64,000 nt of DNA from Hirundichthys speculiger. Its lineage: Eukaryota > Chordata > Actinopteri > Beloniformes > Exocoetidae. This document shows, one piece after another, positions 33,191 to 45,430 of the stretch. The stretch is from contig JAGFBZ010000814.1 in assembly GCA_018398805.1 (NCBI GenBank), forward strand, positions 4,139,001 to 4,203,000. Direction: 5' to 3'. A program made the translations under genes and the position numbers. Position 1 is the first letter of the stretch. Each line of letters begins with the position of its first letter. A model generated the notes under the pieces. That model ran no database searches, was not told the DNA's origin, and saw only the letters and a list, made by a program, of their open reading frames with translations.

Positions 33191-34391
33191 GGGCCCTAAA
33201 CCTCCTAAAGCCGCTATTAAGGGATACCGGGTAGCAGGAGGGGCGTTCCCCCGCAAAGAACGCAATCTTCCACCTCCCTAAACTCGCGATCTTACCTGCG
33301 CTAACCGCTATATTATGCATGGGAATGGTTAGGGCGTTCCACCTGTTAAAACAATCAGTGCGTCAGTAGCCATTGCCTTTAAGAGCAGGTTCCGCAACCC
33401 GCAAACCACTATGGAGCATCTTTTCATCCAGATCAGAGCAGCTCTCCTGCGCAGCTCGTCTGGGACTCTGCTGTAGAGCTTCCTCCTCTTCCTTCCTTCT
33501 CTTACTCCTCTGCTCTGATATATACATAAAATTATTTTTACACAGACAATTCCTATTGGCAACCTGAAAGTCCCAGATAGTTGGTGTGCTCCCGGTAAAC
33601 ACGCTCCGGCAGAGCTGTAGCAACATATTCTCAGCAGGGGGTGCTGGGAGTCTGGGACAGCTGTGTGTCTTGGCGCAGCTGATATGCTTTTTAAAATACT
33701 GCACAATGAATCATTGGATGTGCATTTAATGATCACGAACAATTAATGTTTCTGTCCCTCCTTGAGCACCAACAGTTTCAGACATATCGGAAATAAATTC
33801 CCGCATCCAACCTTTTCCAGCTTGACACCAGAGCCACGAAGCTCTATTTGATGATCTGACCTGTTTAAAAACAGAAGTGACTGTGATGTAGGCAGTCACG
33901 GATTTTGAAGGGAAATGTCCCAAAGATCTCCTTGGTTTCCTCCACAACAAACATCTGAATGAGATCACACCACAGCTGTACAGACTGACGTGTCTGGCCA
34001 TGACTATTCCCACATCCACCACAACTGCTGACCAGACATCCTCTGCCCACAAGAGAATAAAATCGTATGCAAGTAATACAGTGATGCGTAATTGAGAGGT
34101 AGAGCTGTTTTGCACGTCCACATGTGACCAGGTGGACGCACATTTATTCCATTTGGACGCACTCTTTTACGCACCGACATGCGGGTTGCGCTTTCCACAA
34201 ACTCAGTATCTTGCGATTCGCGGGTGGCGGGTGGTCAGACCATTGCCACACCTACAATGTGAGTAAGGGAGTCGGCATAGCGAATAGCGGCTTTAGGGAA
34301 GCGGACGATTGCATTAGCGGTTAGCAAGGTTCCTAAACCTGCAATTTGCGGGTAGCAACTAGCGGGTAGTGGGAGGTGTACAATCGGGGCC
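33191..34391. mobile_element. Inverted-repeat DNA transposon inserted in the Tc1 element
   Basis: This sequence separates two adjoining parts of the Tc1 transposase gene. Its ends read GGGCCC... (33191) and ...GGGGCC (34391). A perfect 15-bp inverted repeat CCTAAAGCCGCTATT lies at 33204-33218, with its complement at 34283-34297, and GCTAACCGCTA is also repeated inversely near 33299 and 34315. I see no clear target duplication. Frames of up to 137 codons inside match nothing I know. A non-autonomous PIF/Harbinger- or hAT-type element is plausible. Confidence 0.65.
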
Positions 34392-34672
34392 TCTGTCTCA
34401 TGCTCCCTGAACCAGTCTTTCACAGTTGGAGCCCAGTGAATCCTGGTATTGTCATCTTGGAATATGGCTGTGCCACCAGAGAAGAAAAAAATCCATTGAT
34501 GGAATGACCTGATCATTCAGTGTATTTATGTAGTCAGCTGACCTAATTCTTTGGGAATATAATGTTGCTAAAACTAGACATGACCAACTGCAGCAACCCC
34601 AGATCATAACACTGACCCCACAGGCTTATATGGTGCAGGGTGGGGATGAGGGGCAGTTCTGTTTTTACTTTG

Positions 34673-34757
34673 TTTTTTCCTTGTAAAGCACTTTAAGCTG
34701 CTTTTCTCTGTACAAAAAGTGCTATATGAATAAAGTTTGATTGAATTTGATTGAAGG
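34673..34757. repeat. LINE/SINE 3' tail
   Basis: TTGTAAAGCACTTTAAGCTG, then GTGCTATATGAATAAAG and TTGATTGAATTTGATTGA, is the typical 3' end of fish L2-type LINEs and the SINEs that share it. It lies inside the Tc1 element. Confidence 0.7.
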
Positions 34758-35347
34758 CCTTTTTTTTCTGATTACCCTCTCTGATTAGTGTCTTTTTTTA
34801 AGGCTACACAGCTGTTTAGTCCCAGTCCCTTGAGTTCCCTTCACAGTGTGCCTGTGGAAATGATCGTACTTGAGCTATTAAACATAGCTAAGTTCTACTG
34901 TTGTTGTTTTTTTTTTTTTACGAATTGGTTTCACCAAACATATGTGATGGTCAATCATGATCATTCAAGATTATATTCTGACAACATTTATTCCTCAAAG
35001 ATGTTGGTTTCCCACTGTCCTTCCAGTTTTTAATAATGTGTTGGTCAGTTTTTAACCCAATTTTAGCAGTTTCAGCAATCTCCTTAGATGTCTTCTTTGC
35101 TTGCTGCATGCCAATAATTTGACCCTTCTGAAACAGATTAACATCTTTTCCACAGTTACAGGATGTGTCTTCTGACATGGTTGTTTCAGGAATGAGAGGT
35201 TACTCACTGCATCAGTGAAATCAAATAACTTGTTGCCAGCTTAAACATAATCATCCCTGCAGTAATTATCCAATGGGAGGCTCTTGCCTATTTTGCTTAG
35301 TTAAATCCAGGTGGTGTCTTTTTTTTTTCTTTTGGATGAGCAGTGTA

Positions 35348-37440
35348 ATTTCCCATAGTAACTGGATTACAATGGGGCAGAAGAAAATGTAAAAAATGTC
35401 CAGTAGACCAAACATAAAATTTGCCTACTTACCTATTCGAAGCATGAGCGTCAAAAACCTTCAACTGTTACTGTTGCTCCATTATTCAAAATGCTCAGTG
35501 TTATCCTGCACATTTGTATCATCATCTTTAAAAGAAACACACACTGTATTTAAATGAAATTGATATAGGGTTTAGAGCTTATGAGATGGTATTTTTACTT
35601 GTAATATTGTTTATGTTTACATGACATTGGCTTACTGAAATAGTTGACCACTTTTGCATGCAAAACCCCCACATTTTAAGATGTTTGTTGCAGTGTTCCC
35701 TTACATGTACAGCCTATTTCAAATCGTCCACAACATATCAATAGGAATCAAATTCAATTTTATGCTTTAACAAATCCATTCTATAACCACCCATTTCTTC
35801 TTTTTAAACTATTCCTTGGTGGATTTGCTCATGTCTTGACGATCATTATTCTATCCCTACTGCAACCTCTATTTCAGCCTCAGTTTTCAGACAGGTTTCC
35901 TCAAATTATCTAATAACTTATGATCTTATTTATCTGATACAATGGAAAATCCAGAGTTTAATTAATAATAGCAAGATAATAGCAAGCTACACAGATACAG
36001 AGGCAGTGAAACAAACTAAAATTATAATACTGCTACTACCATACTTCTTGGATGGTGCGGAGTCCCTGGTTTTTTTGGGTACTAACAAAAATATCATATT
36101 TTTTTAGACTTGGCCCATTTGTGTTATCTTTGCCATCTATTCCTGAATCCACCATTGTAAATTAACATTATTGTAGCAATTTTGAATTATTTAGACCAGA
36201 CTGTGTAACCCCTAAGTGGGTTAAGTTATATAGATCACATCATCATAGATTTGTCTATCCAATTATCCTTTTTGTAGGGTCTTGGGTCGCAGTGTTTCTG
36301 AGAGTGAGAATCCAAAAGCACATATCCATTTATTTAGGAGACACTCTCAAAATGCTGTCTCAGACATGTGCACACACATACACACACACAAATACAACCC
36401 AGTAATGGCTGTCAGGGGGCCAGGGTGAAAGTAAACAAGGGCAGATAAGCAGTAAATCAGAAGGACGCCAGCTGCACATTCTAATCTCTTTACATTTTCT
36501 CTTTCTTCTATTGAACTTTTATCTTATCTGGGGGAATGTCTTCTCTAAGCATTCCTTCTCAGCCTCTCTGTCTCTTTCTCCCTTTTTCCTTTTTTTTTCT
36601 AACCTTACAAGCCACAGCATACCAGTCCACATACAGTCAAAAGGCCAAACACACTTTGATGTGTTGTCATCTGCTGCCCCAAAGAATGAAAACTCCAGTC
36701 ATGAAAAATATCTGGCTTGCTCTGCTCTGAGACATGAATGCACTGCATTTATGGTATGTAAAATCTACACCTAATACATCTAAATAACCCCACTGTGCTA
36801 TGGTAGATAGAAATAAGAAGCATTACAAAGATGGGAGGGTGAAGACAGGCAAAAAAAAAAAACAGATAAAGAGGTCTTCTTCCTTTTCTGACAGTAGAGT
36901 TGTCAACCTCAAGGGGTTTGAGAGGACTAGGGTGTTTGCAGGGGGTTATGGGTCAGCAAGCTGGGCAGACACTCTCCCCCCGGGGCGCCCACTGATCAAC
37001 CATGGTAGAAGGCCTCAGCTCTCCACCATAAACAAACGCCAAACTGTCTGAGCAGCATGTCAAAGAGCTTTTAATTGCTTGTTCCTGTCTCTGTCTCTTC
37101 TTCCCCCACCATCCTCATCCATACTCGCCTCCTTCTTGTGTACTCTTTCCACTTGTCCTCCAAACCTGTCCCCTTTGTCTCCCTTGCCTTAGCTTAATTT
37201 TTTTTATGTTTTTTTGTCCATGTTTAATTTTTTTCTTGTAATTATGAGTTTTGTTTTTGTAAGAATGATTTTAGTGGATACTGCTTTGCACATTGCATTC
37301 ATTTTCTATATACACACTCATCACAAACCAGTTAGTGGGTCTCTTTTACATGCTTTGTAGATGCTTCATCTAATGAAGAATTGAAATATGTTCTGTGATT
37401 TTTTTTAATTGAAAATCTTTTTTTCTTTTTCTTCCCACAG
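35348..37440. other. No gene seen
   Basis: AT-rich sequence up to 36500. 36935-37075 is GC-richer and unique-looking (ATCAACCATGGTAGAAGGCC and ATAAACAAACGCC) and may be a conserved non-coding element. The stretch ends in the strong pyrimidine tract of the 37441 acceptor. Confidence 0.55.
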
Positions 37441-37525
37441 TATTGTTGCAACTGGGTATCAAGTCCAGAACCCTTGGACACACCCCTTGATCCCATGCTG
37501 CCAGACTGCCCCAGAGTTTCTGCAG
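37441..37525 (+). CDS. Candidate internal exon, unknown gene
   Basis: 85 bp follow a strong acceptor (TTTTTCTTTTTCTTCCCACAG) and precede a donor GCAG|GTATTA. From phase 0 it encodes [20 protein letters not shown] then PDCPRVSA, open to the end. The phase-2 frame is also open, while the phase-1 frame has a stop at 37490. Entry in phase 0 fits the exit of 24818-24934. The Pro-rich peptide is not recognised. Confidence 0.42.
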
Positions 37526-39920
37526 GTATTAAACCATCAATTTATAAAAACACTTCAACATTAATAAAATAATTGAGATATATTTCAATATTTAAGCATC
37601 CTTTGTCAATGTTCAAAAATCAATGTCAAAAATCCAACTCTCAGGAGTCAAAGTAGCAGTTAAAGTAGTATCAGCTAGACCATCAAGTTAGGGTTCTTAC
37701 AGAACGTGAAGCATGAAAATGTGCACCATCCCTCTTCATCTAAGTGTATCTCCCTTCCCATCACCAAAATCAAATTTTGGTGTTTTTTTTTTTCTTTCTA
37801 GCAACATAAATAATGAGAGAGGTTTAGAACCATTACAGAGAATTTACCAGTGTATCTAAATTAAATTGTTTAAAAAAGCAGAAAAAATCCTGATAAATGA
37901 CAAAAAATGCAAAATACAAATACAGCCCAGTGTTGATGTATCTGTGTGTGTGTTTTTCAAAAGGAAAACATGTACAGATACTAAGGATTTACTTAGTAAA
38001 GACACACATCACTTGAGAGAGAGACAGCTAAAGGTGTCTCTCTTCTGAAGTGGACAATTCTATGTGCATTGTGTCTGCATGTTTGTGCATAGGTGTGTGT
38101 GTATGCATGGGTGTGTGGTCAGGTTTCTGGCACTGGATAGATCCAAAGTCTAAGAAGAGCTGTTTGAGAGGGATCATCGTTAGAAAGGCTGAAACAGTGG
38201 CAGATTATCATGAAACACAAATACACAGAGGTTGCCTGTCTACACACTGCAGAAGCATACAGTGAGAGTGCATGTCAGTTCTATGTCGTCTTTCTTTTTC
38301 ATCACCCACTCTGTCTTCTACATTCATTAATCCTTTCCTCTGGTGTTTGCCTTCCTGTCCTCATGCTCTCTCTTTGATTCACTGGCCTTGATGATGTCCC
38401 ATCCATCATGAGAATGTGTCCTTAATGTTGGATTAGAGATGAAAGCTGTAATCCTCAACATGACCGTTGATAAGAGATGATGATTGCAATGTTGTTCAAA
38501 TACTGACACATGCAAATATACACGGATGAAAACACACTGAGGAAAATAAGGAAAGTTAAGCCTACAAAACAGTCTTACATGTCTTATATATATATATCTT
38601 AATTTTTTTAAGTACCTGTTTTTACTTGTCATAAATGTGTGTTTAAGCAATTGTTGTTACTCTGTACAAACACAAAGAATCATTCACATCCTTATCTCAC
38701 ATTGCATTTCCATCATCACTCTAGAGATTATGCTTTTTGATTTTTTTTTTCCTTCTACTCTCAGCTTCTCAGTGACATCATGGTGGATGTATAGGTCATC
38801 TTACAAATGCTCCACATGTTTATGAGTAAATTTCTAACATTCCTATCTCATCTCCCTCACTAAATGGCTTGTTCCACATGTAGCTGTGTGGGCAGGTGGC
38901 ATGAACATCTTACAGTGAATCAGCGTCTTGAAATGTCATGAAGCTTTCAATATAAAGCCCATGCCATATTTCATGTTTAAATGTCAGTTTGATTTTCATT
39001 TTTCTATCGTTTTGATGACTTGTCTTTTCTGTCACTGTCATTCAGTGATAGGCAAAAACTTTTGCCATCCCATTGTTCAAATGCAGACCAATTTGACACC
39101 GCATCTTTTGAGTATGTATGCACTATTGACTTGTGATCTGTTGACTTTTGCTACTTTAACCACAGTGAAAGGATCTGGGTCTCTAGCCTGTTAACATAGC
39201 TGCCAGCTCAACTTGTCTCTGGTCTTTTGGTGGCAGACTCTGATGTCAAAGGTTGACTCAGTCATCTTTGTGTCCTTGGCAGCTTGGCAGGTTCACAAGC
39301 AGCAGCCATTGTGGTGCGAGTTACAGCAGCGCAACAGAGGTGACGAGGTTGAGAGAGGGTTGAGGGAAAGCTGTCAGGACATCATCATAGCCCAGCACTT
39401 CAGTCAGCACACATACCACCGCGGCTGCTGTTGTCTGGGTTGCTATGGTATTAGTTTGTATGTGTCGGTGTTGGTAATCAGGGCTGAAGATAAAGATTCT
39501 TAGCAACTGATAACAGACCAGTGAATCCTTGTCATGTTATTACATGTGTGTCCATGTGCAGAGACTTTCTTAAAAATCTGAGCCACAGCTATTTTATGTG
39601 GCCAGACTGAGCCAGGCCTGGGGCAAGTCTGGAGCTGCTGTGGCATGTAATCAGACAGACACTAAAATGCCTGAGTGCTAGCAAAGTGTTGAATGTGTAT
39701 TGGTCATGCAGTATCATGGGAGAATGAGATGAAGGAAGAAACAACCATTGCTCTGTTGCTTTCTCTGTATATGCTCACCTTTGATTTTCGCATTTCTTAT
39801 ATGTCTCTGAATTTTCTCTACATCTATCCTATTGTGTCCTATTTGTCTGCTTCCCTGGGTGTGCAGTGATAGTATTTTTGTTATCAGTTTTTCTGATTTT
39901 TTTTTAAATTTTTCTTTGTT
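37526..39920. other. No gene seen
   Basis: Non-coding sequence with short TG-rich and AT tracts. No repeat family was recognised. Confidence 0.6.
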
Positions 39921-40195
39921 GGGGTGGCTGTAGCTCAGTTGGTAGAGCGGGTCGTCCAGTCACTGGAAGGTTGGCGGTTCAAACCCGGCTCCAACTCTCC
40001 ACATGCCAAAGTGTCCTTGGGCAAGACACTGAACCCTAACGTGCCTCCAGTGGGTTGGCAGCACCTTGCATGGCAGCAGCCACCCACTGGTGTGTGAGTG
40101 GGTGAATGATAGGCCAACGTAAACCACTTTTAGAGCACCTTGATGGTGCGGATAAAGCGGTATATAAGTGCAGTCCATTTACTATTTACCATTTG
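39921..40195 (+). mobile_element. tRNA-derived SINE with LINE-type tail
   Basis: A tRNA-like head carries an A box (TAGCTCAGTTGGTAGAGCGG from 39931) and a B box (GGTTCAAACCC at 39976-39986), the internal RNA polymerase III promoter. A body with GTGTCCTTGGGCAAGACACT follows, then a tail with AAAGCGGTATATAAGTGCAG and CCATTTACTATTTACCATT, as in common teleost SINEs. The element is near full length. It is a retroposon, not a tRNA gene: the head cannot complete a functional acceptor stem. Confidence 0.9.
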
Positions 40196-41240
40196 TATTC
40201 ATTAGACTTGTAGACTTTTGGCAGAAAGAAAGAATAAGATCTGTGCTTGTCTGCTGTTCTTAATCATCCAAGAAGCAATGCTGGTATACCAGAATGACAC
40301 TCTAACAAGGCTTAAAGGGCCAGAGAGGGAGTAAATATAATACATTATGTGGATATCTACTTACGAACTGAGGCCATTCGCATTACCATTTGACCAGTAG
40401 CCTTCCCCTAATTTTTTGGTCATTTCTTTTGTCAAATTATTTATTTGTTTCATTCTTTATATCTTGCAAAAATAATCTATTTTTGTCTTGAAAGTTATTG
40501 CCATAGCATTTGGCACTTGCATATCACACGAGCAGAATTCTATCAGCAGCGTGTTGAACACTGAATAGTGGAACCAAACTCCTCCTGGAAAAGCTATCCC
40601 TATGTGGGTATGTGTTTGGTGGGTGGTGATGCTGGACTTATTGCAAGTCTGACAGATAAATTGGGGGTAGTTTGATTCATCATAAGATAATATTAAAACC
40701 CTACAGTGCTGTTAAACTTTCAAGACATGGAAAGGATGTAGCATAAAGGGGAAAAAAGAAATCCGGTCCTTCTCAGAAAATAATTGAAAGTAAATAGGAA
40801 AGAAGTAAGATGCGGAGTAGAAGAACCTGTTTTATACAGTTTGATTAAATTGGATAAAATGGCCAGTTTTTGAATGACCACAACAGAAAAAAATTCTAAA
40901 GTGAAATAAATTATACAGCCATAAATTATTAGTACCCCTCATTTGCAGAATGTTTGTCAACAATAAAACCCTTTCAACTGCGTGTTGTTTTTAATTTTGT
41001 TTTGTAACCAACTTGAATTCTCTTCATCCGACTACCCAACTGCTGTTCATACTATTCTTAATGGATTATGATCAGCCTGTTCGGATATACAATATCTCAA
41101 ACATTAACAAAGTGCCAACAACTATTTTCCTCTATCCCTCTGTGTGCTTCCAGGTTCCAGCTTTGTTTACTCTCTGCTAGTCTTCAACATGTGCATGAAC
41201 GTACACACGGGTACAAGCATACATTCATGTCTCATTTGGA
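40196..41240. other. No gene seen
   Basis: AT-rich sequence between the SINE and the truncated 3' side of the RTE LINE. Nothing was recognised. Confidence 0.6.
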
Positions 41241-43395
41241 GTGAGGAAACATTTTGGAACTTTTCCAATCTACAAGACAAAAAGAGGGATATTATCCAAG
41301 TCCAAACCAGACAGTTTTATGTGCAGCAAGCACCCTGTCATAAACTTTCTCAAGGTCTACAAAGACACAATGCAGCTCCCTCTGGCCTTCTCTGTACTTC
41401 TCTATCAGCATCCTCAAAGCAAATGTTGCATCTGCAGAACTTTTCTATGGAATGAACCACACTGCTGTTCACAGATGCTCACTCCTTAGTCTAGCTTCCA
41501 CTACTCTTTCCTACTCTTTACTCTTTCCCACAACTGCACTGTGTGGCTCATCAGCTTTATTCTTCTGTAGTTGCCACAACTTTGCACATCTCCCTTGTTC
41601 CTAAAAATCAGCACCAGCACACCATTTTTCAGGAATCCACTTACTTTCTTGAGATCTCGTTGAATGTTCCAGTCAAAAACTTTACTCTCACCTCTCCTAG
41701 ACACTTCCATACCTTCACAAGTATCTCATCAGGACCCAACGGTCTTTCTCTTCGTCCTTTTTAATGCCCTCCTCACTTCAGCCTTACTAACCTTTTGCCA
41801 CCTCCTGGTCCACAACAGTCACCTCTTCTACTCTTTGTTCTCATTCATTTTCCTCAATTATTAACTCTTCAAAGTACTCTTTCCATCCTGTCACACTCCT
41901 AGCATTTGTCAATACATTTACATCTTTTTCCTTAATCACCCTAGCCTGTTGCACATCCTTCCCATCTCTATCTCTCTGCCTTGCCATCCTGGATAAATCA
42001 GTCTCTCCCTCCTTGCTGTCCAACCTACCATACAAATCATTATATGCCCTTTGTTTGGCCTTTTTGACCTGTACCTTTACTTTACGCTGCATCTCCCTGT
42101 ACTCCAGTCTACTCTCTTCAGTCGTCTGTGTCCCACTTCTTCTTAGTTAACCTCTTTCTCTGTACATACTCCTGCATTTCCTCATTTCACCACCAAGTCT
42201 CCTTATCTGTTTTCCTTACAGATGACACACCAAGTACTCTCTTACCTGTCTCCCTGATCACATTAGCTGTAGTCATCCAGTTATCTGGATGCACCTCCTG
42301 ACCACCTAGAGCCTGTCTCAATTTCTTTCTGAAAGCCACACAACACTTCCTTTTTCAACTTCCACTACTTTGTTTTCTGCTCTGCCTTTGTCCTCTTCAT
42401 CCTCCCCACCACCAGAGTCATCCTACACACCACCATCCCATGCTGTCTGGCTACACTCTCACTACCACCACTTTGCAGTCACTGATCTCCTTCAGGTTAC
42501 ATCATCTACACAAAATGAAGTCCACCTGTGTGCTCCTTCCTCCACTCCACTCCACTCTATGTTCCCGCTGCTTCTGGAAAAAGTATTCACTACAGCCATT
42601 TCCATCCTTTTTGAAAAGTCTACCACCATCTGACCCTCTGCATTCCTATCCTGAATACCAAACCTGTCCATCACTTCCTCATTACTTCTGTTACCTTCTC
42701 CAACATGACCATTGAAGTTAGCACCAATCACTACTTTTTCATCTCTAAGGATTCTCTGCATCACTCCATCCACCTCATTAGAGGATTTCTCCTTCTTTTC
42801 TAACTCACATCCTACCTGTGGGGCCTAACCACTAAATACATTGAACATCACTCCTTCAACATCTAGCTTCTGACTCATCACTCTATCTGACACTCTTTCC
42901 ACCTCCAGAACATTCCTAACAAACTCTTCCTTCAATATAACTCATTCTCCATTTCTCTTTCAGTCTATACCATGATAAAACAGTTTGAACCCTGCTCCTG
43001 AGCTTCTAGCTTTGTTACTCTTTACCTGGGCTCTTGAACACACAGAATATCCACCTTTCTCATCTTCATCATGTCAATCAACTACCAACATTAAAAGCCC
43101 CTACTCTCAACCCCAGTCTCTTGCTTTTCCTCTTTTCTCTCTGCCTATGGACGTGCCTTCCTCCTCTCCTTCTTCAACCAACAGTAGCCCAATTTCCACC
43201 AATGCCCTGTAGGTTAACAGCACCGATGGCAGTCATTAGTAACCCGGGCCTTGACCAGTCTCATAAGTCTTGTGATTTGCATGGTTATTTTAGCATAGGT
43301 TTTACGTCAGATACCCTTCCTTACACAGCCCTCTGCATTTATCCGGGCTTGGGACCGGCTCAGTATGACACCGACTTGTGACCCCCAGAGGCTGC
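41240..43395 (-). mobile_element. RTE-type LINE, decayed, 3'-truncated
   Basis: On the minus strand the 5' end (about 43390-43200) has the RTE-like leader with AAGCCCGGATAAATGCAGAG and GGAAATTGGGCTACTGTTGG. The AP endonuclease follows (42773-42492, with EKVVIGANFNGHVGEGN), in which the usual Asp of 'GADFN' is Asn. A linker (42092-41841, with MARQRDRDGKDVQQARVIK and GWKEYFEELI) comes next, then the reverse transcriptase start (41710-41501, with FRNKGDVQSCGNYRRIKLMS) and a degraded 'FVDLEKAYDRV' catalytic strand near 41340. The rest of RT is missing. Stops and shifts separate the parts. Confidence 0.85.
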
Positions 43396-44985
43396 AATCA
43401 CAAGGATATGTACTACCAGTTGTAATTGTTGAGCATATTTTCAGAAAATACCCTGTCAGTGTCCTACGAGGTTAATAAATGAAAGAAAACTAAAATAATC
43501 ACTCATATAAAATAATAATGATAAAATAATTATAATTAAGGAAAATGTTTCAATCAATCATAATCATAATCATAATAAGCCATATCATCCAGCCCTAATA
43601 AATTCCAGTGTTTTCTTTTACCATTATATCAGTAGATCCCCCCCCCCCCCCCCCCCCCCCCCGCCCTCCTTGAAGACCAAATTCATTTTGTTTTATTTTC
43701 TATATAGCACCAGTTCACAACAGAAGTCATTCAAGGTTACCTTTGCTTTAGTATAGATCTATAGCTTGTTCTTTTCTTAGCATACTAAATAGCCTTATGT
43801 TATTTTGGGTCATTCTAAAAAGCTGTATACCATGTGTAACAGGGTAGTTACCAAAAATGATTATAGATATCAAATTTTTATGCTTTTTATGGAAGATATA
43901 AGTCCAGTTAACAATGTCATGTGGGTTAAAAAATAAGTTTTGTCTGTGTGTGGTGGGATGGAAAAGTTATGCAGTCTGTCAAATGTCCATGAAACATGAA
44001 ACCATAGCTCTGTACAATGGCCCATCTTATATAGAGGACTCATTTGTGCCTTTACATGGTTAAACATCACAGACACATGTCCTCACACACCTGCCAGCAG
44101 ACAGAATATATGTTGTCAAGCACCTGAAAAGCAGAAAGAAAATCTGCATTTAAACTATCAGTTATCACTTTGAAAATCAAAAGTTGAAGTCCCACAGAAT
44201 GAGGAAAATCTGTGGTTGGGATTTTTAGCAACTTACTCGTCCTCAACACGACCTCAAGTCCCACAGGTATCAGTTCAGAGCAGAGCGCCAGGAAGCGCTG
44301 CCCACTTGACTGGATTCGTGAGAGATTACCCCGAAGATTTCGAGGTCACCTGACAGTTTGCTCATTTAAAGATGTATATTTCACCATATCTTTTCCTTTC
44401 AAGAATTACATAGTGGTGTCAGAGAAATATATGTATTATATTGACTGCTGCTTGCTTTCATTAAAAGGAATACCTGAACACCAAGATTCCTTAACTGCCC
44501 CTCCCATCCATCTCCCGGATCCAGCCTGTCAGGCCTGTGCTGTAAACCTTGGGAATTTTTTATTTATTTAGTTTTTTTTGCTTAGGTGAGATCAGCGTTC
44601 AGTTATTTTATCAGTAAGACTGCTATTTCAAAGGTGGATAAACTACCTTTGCCAGTGACACATGAATACATGAGCACAGATGCATGTGCACAGACAACTT
44701 CCTCTTTGGTAATTACTCATTGTCCAACCTGATTATTAATTACAAAGAGAGAACTCTCTGAAGGTAAACACTGATTAATGGCTAACAAAAGTAAGTTAAT
44801 GTCTTACCTGTACTTTAATTACCAACCATGCTCTCGTACAAGCATCTCAGCTCTAAGGTGTAATTAGCTCTAATGGACAGAATGGGATTTTTCCTTTTAC
44901 AATAAATGCCTTATATAAAAAAAAAAATTATAATAATAATTTTTTTTATTATTATTATTATTATTATTTAGTATCTGGGATAGGC
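43396..44985. other. No gene seen; poly-C tract
   Basis: Holds a 25-base C run at 43638-43662 and an ATT tract at 44931-44970. The block 44700-44890 is unique-looking, with repeated TAATTA/ATTAAT homeodomain-type cores, and could be a conserved non-coding element. Confidence 0.6.
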
Positions 44986-45430
44986 TGGGATCAATGTAAA
45001 ATGTAATTATAAACAGAATGCAATGATTGGCAAATCTATTTTATTGCCAATAGAACCTAAAGAACATATCAGATGCTGAAACTGAGACATTTTACCATGT
45101 CATGGAAAGTATTAGCTCAATTAGACATTAATGGCAGCAACACATTTAAAAAATGTTTGAACAGGTCAATGTTTGTCATTGTGTAGCATCCTCTATTCTT
45201 TTAACTGTCTGTAAACATCTGGAAAGTGAGGAGACCTGGGCCTTCATTGCTGGATTTTACATTTTATGATGCGCAAAATGTTTTCTATTGTTGAAAGGCC
45301 TGGACTGCAGGCAGACCAGTTCAGCACCTGTACTCTTCTGCAAAGCTATGGTGTTGTGATGGATGCAGTGTGTGGTTAAGACATTTTTTTTTTTGCTGAA
45401 ATATGCATGGCCTTCCCTGAAGGAGACCTT

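Larger units (their letters stand above)
32945..35345 (-). mobile_element. Tc1-like transposon, broken by two insertions
   Basis: The ends CACTGCCCCTCCAAAAAAAAA (left) and CACTGCTCATCCAAAAGAAA (right, reverse complement) are inverted repeats flanked by TA on both sides. Minus-strand transposase parts appear in order: an N-terminal helix-turn-helix (35178-34951, with FQKGQIIGMQQAKKTSKEIA and KNWKDSGKPTS), a middle region around 34600-34400, and the C-terminal block with [17 protein letters not shown] in one frame and '[12 protein letters not shown]' in another (about 33180-33110). An insert at 33191-34391 and a LINE/SINE tail near 34640-34757 interrupt it. The transposase is dead. Confidence 0.82.

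Noticed and set aside
33329..34143. Minus-strand frames of 113-137 codons as transposase
   Set aside because: No DDE, helix-turn-helix or other family motif is visible and the frames overlap one another. They lie in a probable non-autonomous insert.
39921..39990. tRNA gene
   Set aside because: A and B boxes are present but the sequence runs into a SINE body and no acceptor stem closes.
44212..44571. 119-codon plus-strand frame as a gene
   Set aside because: No splice support, no recognised motif, and the codon pattern looks random in the second half.
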